A program made the translations under genes and the position numbers. Positions 62,593 to 64,000 of a DNA stretch of 64,000 bases are shown in pieces (position 1 is the first letter of the stretch; every line of letters begins with the position of its first letter). Origin of the DNA: Kaistella montana (GTDB taxonomy: Bacteria > Bacteroidota > Bacteroidia > Flavobacteriales > Weeksellaceae). Under the pieces are notes generated by a model. That model made no database searches. It had not been told where the DNA came from and saw only the letters and a program-made list of their open reading frames with translations. Location: NCBI RefSeq assembly GCF_024436175.1, contig NZ_JANFQP010000001.1, positions 124,001-188,000 on the forward strand. The letters run 5' to 3'.

Positions 62593-63378
62593 ATGGGAAA
62601 AACAGTTTTAAAAATCAATTTGCTTACGGCAATTTTTGTAGCATCATTGATGAATGCGCAACTCTTCCGTACCAAAGACCGAATGGACAATCTGGAAGGA
62701 TTTGATAACCAAAAGTTCAGCTACGGTTTTTATCTTGCCGGAAACAATTTCGATTATAAACTGGTTTTGGATCCAAAATTTGGGATGGATGGGGATAAAA
62801 ATCTCGTACGAACCAAATCTTCTTATAGTTTCGGTGCCGGATTAATCGGTAAATTGAGGTTGAATGACAATTTCGATTTAAGATTTGAACCGGGATTACA
62901 ATTTGTTGAAAGAGAAGTGTATTTCGATACTCAATCGAATGATCAATATGCGTCAGGAACAACTGCGTATCCGCCTTTTATTCCAAGAACGCTCACCGAA
63001 GCCGACAAATTAAGAACCGTAAAATCCACTTATGTTGATTTACCGTTGCTTATTGAAGTTCATGGCGACAGATGGTACAATTCCCGTCCATATGCTGCAG
63101 CCGGAGTGAATTGGATGATGAATTTGCAATCGAACAACAAAGCGACCGACGATAATCAACAAGGAATTTTCCGAACTACCGCAAGCAATTTTGCTTGGTC
63201 CGCTGAGCTTGGAATTCAGTTTTATTTCAGTAGATTCAAACTTACGCCGGGTTTCCGTGGAACGTTTATGATTAACGACGAAATGGTTTCCGACAATCCT
63301 GATACACCACCTTATTGGAACGCCGCCATCGCCAATGGAAAAACCCGCGCATTGATGTTTGTTTTAAAATTTGAATAA
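62593..63378 (+). CDS. porT: PorT/SprT-like outer-membrane T9SS protein
   Basis: A 261-residue beta-barrel protein with a signal peptide (1-22, ending MNAQ) and eight or so amphipathic strands typical of the PorT fold (FSYGFYLAGNNFDYKLVLD, YSFGAGLIGKLRLNDNFDLRFEPGLQFVEREV, STYVDLPLLIEV, FAWSAELGIQFYF). PorT/SprT is required for type IX secretion. The call rests on the fold pattern plus the ubiE neighbour; it is the third T9SS locus in the window. Confidence 0.85.
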   Translation: MGKTVLKINLLTAIFVASLMNAQLFRTKDRMDNLEGFDNQKFSYGFYLAGNNFDYKLVLDPKFGMDGDKNLVRTKSSYSFGAGLIGKLRLNDNFDLRFEPGLQFVEREVYFDTQSNDQYASGTTAYPPFIPRTLTEADKLRTVKSTYVDLPLLIEVHGDRWYNSRPYAAAGVNWMMNLQSNNKATDDNQQGIFRTTASNFAWSAELGIQFYFSRFKLTPGFRGTFMINDEMVSDNPDTPPYWNAAIANGKTRALMFVLKFE

Positions 63379-63400
63379 GGAAAAAACGAGATATAAAATT

Positions 63401-63434
63401 TAAAGAGAAAGTAAATCAATGCTTTCTCTTTTTT
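63401..63434 (+). terminator. terminator after porT-like gene
   Basis: AAAGAGAAAG (63402-63411) pairs with CTTTCTCTTT (63422-63431), followed by T. Confidence 0.85.
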
Positions 63435-63482
63435 ATTTCAATAAATTGTTGAAATAATTCCTCAATTCAAATTAAAATTTTA

Positions 63483-63490
63483 TATTTTTG
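63483..63490 (+). promoter_or_regulatory. putative -7 box for the coiled-coil/zapA genes
   Basis: TATTTTTG matches TAnnTTTG, 30 bases before the ATG at 63521. Confidence 0.5.
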
Positions 63491-63520
63491 CTAAATAGTT
63501 AGAATTAATTAAGCCTGAAA

Positions 63521-63823
63521 ATGCTCAAAGATTTAGAAAATAACTTTTCGGTTTTAGAAAAAAAGATTCTGAGTGTAACTAAGAATTACCGGAATTTGGA
63601 CGAAAAGTATGCAGAATTGTCTAAAGAGCATGACGAATTGAAGAAGAAATATGACGAGGAAAAAAGAAAAAACCAGGTTTTAGCAGAAGAACAAAAAAAC
63701 ATAAAATTGTATTCAGCCATTACAGGAAATCCTGATCACAACCGATTGATGAAAAACCACATCAACCGATTGATCAAAGAAGTGGATAACTGCATTGCTG
63801 AACTTCAAAACAGCGGGTTGTAA
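63521..63823 (+). CDS. coiled-coil protein upstream of zapA
   Basis: A 100-residue, largely helical coiled-coil protein (about residues 4-60: heptad-like FSVLEKKILSVTKNYRNLDEKYAELSKEHDELKKKYDEEKRK) with a second helix near the C-terminus (NRLMKNHINRLIKEVDNCIAELQ). The next gene, zapA, starts in the overlapping TAATG, so the pair is translationally coupled. It recalls the small coiled-coil division factor ZapB, but homology is not established. Confidence 0.75.
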   Translation: MLKDLENNFSVLEKKILSVTKNYRNLDEKYAELSKEHDELKKKYDEEKRKNQVLAEEQKNIKLYSAITGNPDHNRLMKNHINRLIKEVDNCIAELQNSGL

Positions 63824-64000
63824 TGGAAGTAAGAAGAATTACCATCAACATAGCCGGACGTAATTATCCGCTGAATGTACCTGCCGCTGAAGAAGAAACT
63901 CTTCGGAAAGTGGGAAAACAGATTGAAGCAATGATTAAAGATTTTGAACAAAATTTTGACGTGAGGGATAAACAAGATGCTTTGGCAATGTGCGCCTTAA
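63823..64000 (+). CDS. zapA: cell division protein ZapA (5' part, cut by window end)
   Basis: Starts MEVRRITINIAGRNYPLNVPAAEE; this is the FtsZ-ring-stabilising ZapA fold (ITINIAGRNYPL then EEETLRKVGKQIEAMI). 59 codons are visible before the window ends. It overlaps the stop codon of the upstream coiled-coil gene by one base. Confidence 0.92.
   Translation, partial: MEVRRITINIAGRNYPLNVPAAEEETLRKVGKQIEAMIKDFEQNFDVRDKQDALAMCAL

Overview
The window is a low-GC chromosomal segment from a member of the Bacteroidota, most likely family Weeksellaceae (Chryseobacterium/Kaistella-like). Three things point there: a complete gldKLMN type IX secretion (T9SS) core plus porZ-like and porT-like genes, a recurrent TAnnTTTG promoter box upstream of many genes, and an absence of strong Shine-Dalgarno sequences. 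Gene order is mostly housekeeping. There is no prophage, intact insertion sequence, CRISPR array or biosynthetic cluster. Layout: 1-9 kb carries a flavin oxidoreductase, pnp and rpsO (same strand, split by an inverted glsB-type gene), mgtE, a BtuF-like protein, dapA and a 5'-nucleotidase whose two domains are separate overlapping genes. 10-13 kb carries a PorZ-like T9SS protein overlapping recO. 13-16 kb carries an FKBP-like lipoprotein, an S4 protein, aroK, a tRNA-Lys/tRNA-Leu/tRNA-Lys cluster and panC. 16-25.6 kb is a plus-strand run: single-domain glycogen-synthase-like protein, DUF4270 lipoprotein, glmS, then gldK, gldL, gldM and gldN. An FAD oxidoreductase and a lipocalin follow. About 800 bp of gene-free, repeat-rich DNA (27287-28085) then lies beside a tRNA-Ser. 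28-37.8 kb carries ansA, trmH, rsmE, tsaD and a 1594-residue TamB-like gene whose start codon is four bases from that of tsaD, followed by an Lrp/AsnC regulator. 37.8-41.3 kb carries a split transketolase and a sodium:solute symporter. 41.4-49 kb is an all-minus-strand run that looks like an oxidative or electrophile stress island: GNAT, OsmC, catalase, pirin, luciferase-like monooxygenase, NAD(P)-binding protein, second pirin and MFS exporter. It ends in a HigA antitoxin whose HigB partner is reduced to a C-terminal fragment. 49.5-64 kb carries asnB, an RsmB/NOP2-type methyltransferase, a zinc-ribbon protein, an orphan ABC ATPase, a YceI lipoprotein, alaS, a GNAT, a metallophosphoesterase, a FabH paralogue, ubiE/menG next to porT, a coiled-coil protein and the start of zapA. 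Functionally, T9SS is the dominant theme: GldL/GldM motor, GldK/GldN ring, PorT and PorZ occur at three loci. The residues known to couple protons in the Flavobacterium johnsoniae motor are present (GldL E49, GldM R9). I found no clear previously undescribed system. The best leads are the repeat-rich island beside tRNA-Ser, the structured 'gcttcgct' region at 29300-29520, the truncated HigB, the single-domain glycogen-synthase-like protein and the stress island.
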